Assembly (NCBI GenBank): GCA_902496015.1
Contig: CABUZJ010000004.1
Coordinates: forward strand, 1 to 64,000
DNA length: 64,000 nt
Origin: an uncultured Eubacteriales bacterium
GTDB lineage: Bacteria; Bacillota; Clostridia; Christensenellales; UBA1242
Direction: 5' to 3'
This document shows, piece after piece, positions 61,769 to 64,000 of the stretch. A program made the position numbers and the translations under genes. The notes under the pieces were generated by a model. The model worked only from the letters and a program-made list of their open reading frames with translations, was not told the origin of the DNA and did no database searches. Within the stretch, counting starts at the first letter, position 1. Every line of letters begins with the position of its first letter.

Positions 61769-63031
61769 AAGAGGAGGCTGATGGACTAAAAGTTCTAATT
61801 CAGTCTCTTTTTCTTTTAAATTTTCATCATTTTTATGCAAATGGGAGTTCAAGTTGTCAGAACTCCCATTTTTGTTGTCAAAGTTATTTTCGCCTGTTTC
61901 TTTTTTTTCAAAATTTTCTAAAATTCTTTTTGCATAAAGTTCATCGTTATTTATCGCAAGTTCGTTTTCATTCCCTTTACTACCTCGCATAATCACAATA
62001 ACTTTATCGTTTAATAAAATCACCTTTTTTTATAAATCGATTAAAAAATTCATTGCGTTTAAACATGTCGTCATAATCTTTGCTGGCAAACAGTGATATA
62101 AAATTTTTAACATCTTCAAAAATTAGTGGCTAATCAAACTTGCTCTTTTCTTCGGCAATTTTAAGCTGAATGTCCGCCCTGTCATTTTAAAGTTTGTAAA
62201 GAGTTTTACGAAGGGCAAGCGAAATCAGTCCCTGTTCCATATTCTTCACAAGACTATCTATTTTATTGTTTATCTGCCTGAGTTCCTTTTGAAGGCATGT
62301 AAGCACAACATTGTTTGAAATCTCGGAGTTATATCTGTCCACAACCATATGCTCGATCTCTTCAATTTTGCTTGGGGTTAAAATGTATTTTTTAGTTTTA
62401 TCAATGATGAGTTGTTCAAGTTCATACTTGCGGTAGTTTCTAAACAAACACGACTTACCCTTAACCTTTTTCGTGCGACACTTGTATTTTTATATCTTGT
62501 CCCCAAATGGCTGGACCCCGCCTCGGCAATCACACTTTCACCGCAGTATTCACAGAATATTTTACCCGTTAAAAAGTAAGGGTCATATTTGTCCTTTTTG
62601 TAATTCCTGCGGTAGTGCTCCATAATGCCATTCAACACTTGCCACAACTTTTCTTCAACTATCGGAGGAATTACATCGGTAAAAATCTCACCGCCAAACT
62701 TTTCTATCCCCATATATCTTTGGTTGTGTAGTATCTTGGAAATCGCATTGCCAGTCCACTTTTTATCAGTTGTCGTTCTTGAACCTTGTGCGTTTAAGTG
62801 GTCTGCAATTTCGGTTGCCTTCTCGCCCACTGAATATTCATTAAACGCCTGTCGAACAAATTGTGCATGCTCTTCATCAACCTTCCAGCGCTTGTCTTCA
62901 ACTTTGTAACCATATGTAACCTGCCCACCTGTGTAATAGCCCTTAATCAAACTTTCACGAACTCCACGCTTAACCTTTTGACTAAGCTCGACAGAATAAT
63001 ATTCCGCCATACCTTCAAGCACACTTTCCAT
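61742..63031 (-). pseudogene. Serine recombinase pseudogene (frameshifts, nonsense, no catalytic domain)
   Basis: Three minus-strand frames join into one recombinase: 62378-63031 (recombinase domain MESVLEGMAEYYSVELSQKV, zinc knuckle CEYCG), 62187-62447 (coiled coil after a shift near 62480, where YKCRTKKVKGKSCLFRNYRK restores the reading) and 61742-62160 (DYDDMFKRNEFFNRFI, then KVIVIMRGSKG tail), with an in-frame stop near 62132. The N-terminal catalytic domain is missing; the sequence changes at about 63050. It cannot encode an active enzyme. Confidence 0.82.
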
Positions 63032-63058
63032 TAAAATTCCGCTGCAAGAGATTTCAAC

Positions 63059-63994
63059 TTTGACAATTCAAAAAATGTTAAATAAAATGTTAGAAGAAAA
63101 TTTAAGTTTACTATGTTAAGAAAACTAAATTCTTACTTAGGCAATTTTTTGAAGATAATCAATTTTTGTTGGCAAATCCAATACACAAAAAGCCAAAGTT
63201 AAAAGTAAAGAAAGAAAAATTTACGATAGTGAAAATAAATATAAAGCTAATCCACTAGAAATTAAAAAAAATTTATAGATTGTTTAAATAACCATAAATT
63301 TTTAAAGCCACTTTGCTTTGTTATGATGTTTGCAGGGCTTCGCACTGGTGAAGCGTTGGCACTCACTTAGGAAAATATTGATTTAGACAAAAAACAATTA
63401 GTATTGAAAAAGCAATTTCTACAATTCCTAAACTTGACAAAAATGGTAAAATAGTAGAGCTTGTGACTGTTATAAGTGATACAAAAACAAGTAGCTCAGT
63501 AAGAACTGTTCTTATGCCAGTTATATTAGTTTCTGCTCTTAAAGATTATAAAATTGAACAAGAACTAAATGTCAATTTACACAATACAAATTTGAAAGAT
63601 AAAAAAGCTTTGTTTTTTGCAAATAATGATGGAAGCATTAGAACATATACCGGAACAAAAATTTTTTATAGATTTCAAAAAAAATATGGACTTGATAAAT
63701 ATGGAATACATTTTCAAACTTTAAGACACACTTATTCAAATATGCTTTTTGAGGCTGATCAAAACCCAAAGCTTATACAAGCATTGATTAGACATAAATC
63801 AGTAAAAAACACCAATCACAACATATAATTCTGTTGATAAGAGTTATTTTCAAAAAGCAACTGATGTTATAAACAATCAAAATAATACTAATAAAAATGC
63901 AGATAAAAATAATGATACTAAACAAGAAATATTTGAAGATGAACTAGAAGAATATTCACAATGGGAAAAAGAGAAAAAAATTTTTGAAATGTAA
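63059..63994 (+). pseudogene. Tyrosine integrase pseudogene
   Basis: Fragments in shifting frames: MLNKMLEENL near 63084, KAKVKSKERKIYDSENKYKA, FVMMFAGLRTGEALALT with the conserved Arg, a stop replacing Trp (LALT-stop-ENIDLD, TGG to TAG at about 63368), a shift near 63400, then 63463-63828 with HFQTLRHTYSNM and LIRHKSV, another shift near 63812, and the TTYNSVDKSYFQKATDVI tail to a TAA at 63990-63992. Each catalytic motif is present but split, so it is inactive. The tail matches the relic at 6034-6252. Confidence 0.8.
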
Positions 63995-64000
63995 AAATAC

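Noticed and set aside
61585..61770. 61-codon frame upstream of the protease as a gene
   Set aside because: It overlaps the protease start and the dispersed repeat; its translation merely reads the repeat sequence.
1..64000. CRISPR array
   Set aside because: No regularly spaced repeats with unique spacers and no cas genes were seen; the short repeats found are attachment-like or iteron-like.

Overview
The window is AT-rich with Gram-positive-style Shine-Dalgarno sites (AGGAGG-like), lipobox lipoproteins, tRNA genes that encode CCA, an [FeFe]-hydrogenase-type protein and an EpsG/Wzx capsule operon. This points to an uncultured, anaerobic, Clostridia-like member of the Firmicutes, probably gut-associated. 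That is inference from gene content; no rRNA or ribosomal-protein gene is present to place it. TGG is used for Trp and TGA as a stop, so the code is standard.

Layout. (1) 1-4.6 kb is a defence block: a type I restriction-modification locus (hsdM with convergently placed hsdS pieces) and a RloA/RloB-like ATPase/nuclease pair. (2) 4.75-21.76 kb is an integrative island at a tRNA-Thr(GGU) gene. A 189-bp sequence ending in the tRNA anticodon loop is repeated at both ends of the island, and tRNA-half scars are stacked at the left end. Inside are an integrase relic, a large serine recombinase, a frameshifted relaxase with its MobC-like partner, a sigma-like regulator, a complete tyrosine integrase, and a cargo of defence genes: an EcoRI-type methylase with a DUF262-HNH nuclease and a membrane protein, a SLOG-like protein, a cytosine methylase with a GHKL ATPase carrying a HEPN-like C-terminus, and HipBA. 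(3) 21.8-28.2 kb is a second, more decayed module with a DUF4417 protein, a split ABC-F protein and a GNAT-ASCH fusion; a third degenerate copy of the flanking repeat ends it. (4) 28.2-38.7 kb is an eight-gene exopolysaccharide/capsule operon on the minus strand, from one strong promoter upstream of a Wzz-like gene. (5) 38.9-45.6 kb holds two large surface lipoproteins. (6) 45.9-49.3 kb holds an ABC exporter with two ATPases. (7) 49.8-59.3 kb is mostly core-like: tRNA-Ser(UGA), isochorismatase-family and GNAT enzymes, a YwaF-like membrane protein, another repeat lipoprotein, an unusual [FeFe]-hydrogenase-like protein, a nucleoside hydrolase, a DisA-N-like protein and tRNA-Ser(GCU). (8) 59.3-64 kb is a decayed island behind tRNA-Ser(GCU) with recombinase and integrase pseudogenes, a trypsin-like protease and a structured RNA candidate.

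The most interesting signals are noncoding and architectural: stacked tRNA-Thr attachment scars at exact 100-bp spacing; a roughly 390-bp imperfect palindrome beside the relaxase; leader RNAs with pseudoknot potential ahead of two island genes; a four-way-junction RNA with its own terminator; and two cassettes bounded by the same pair of short repeats. The best candidates for an incompletely described defence system are the methylase / DUF262-HNH / membrane-protein operon and the Dcm / GHKL-HEPN operon. All functional statements rest on motifs read by eye; no database search was run.
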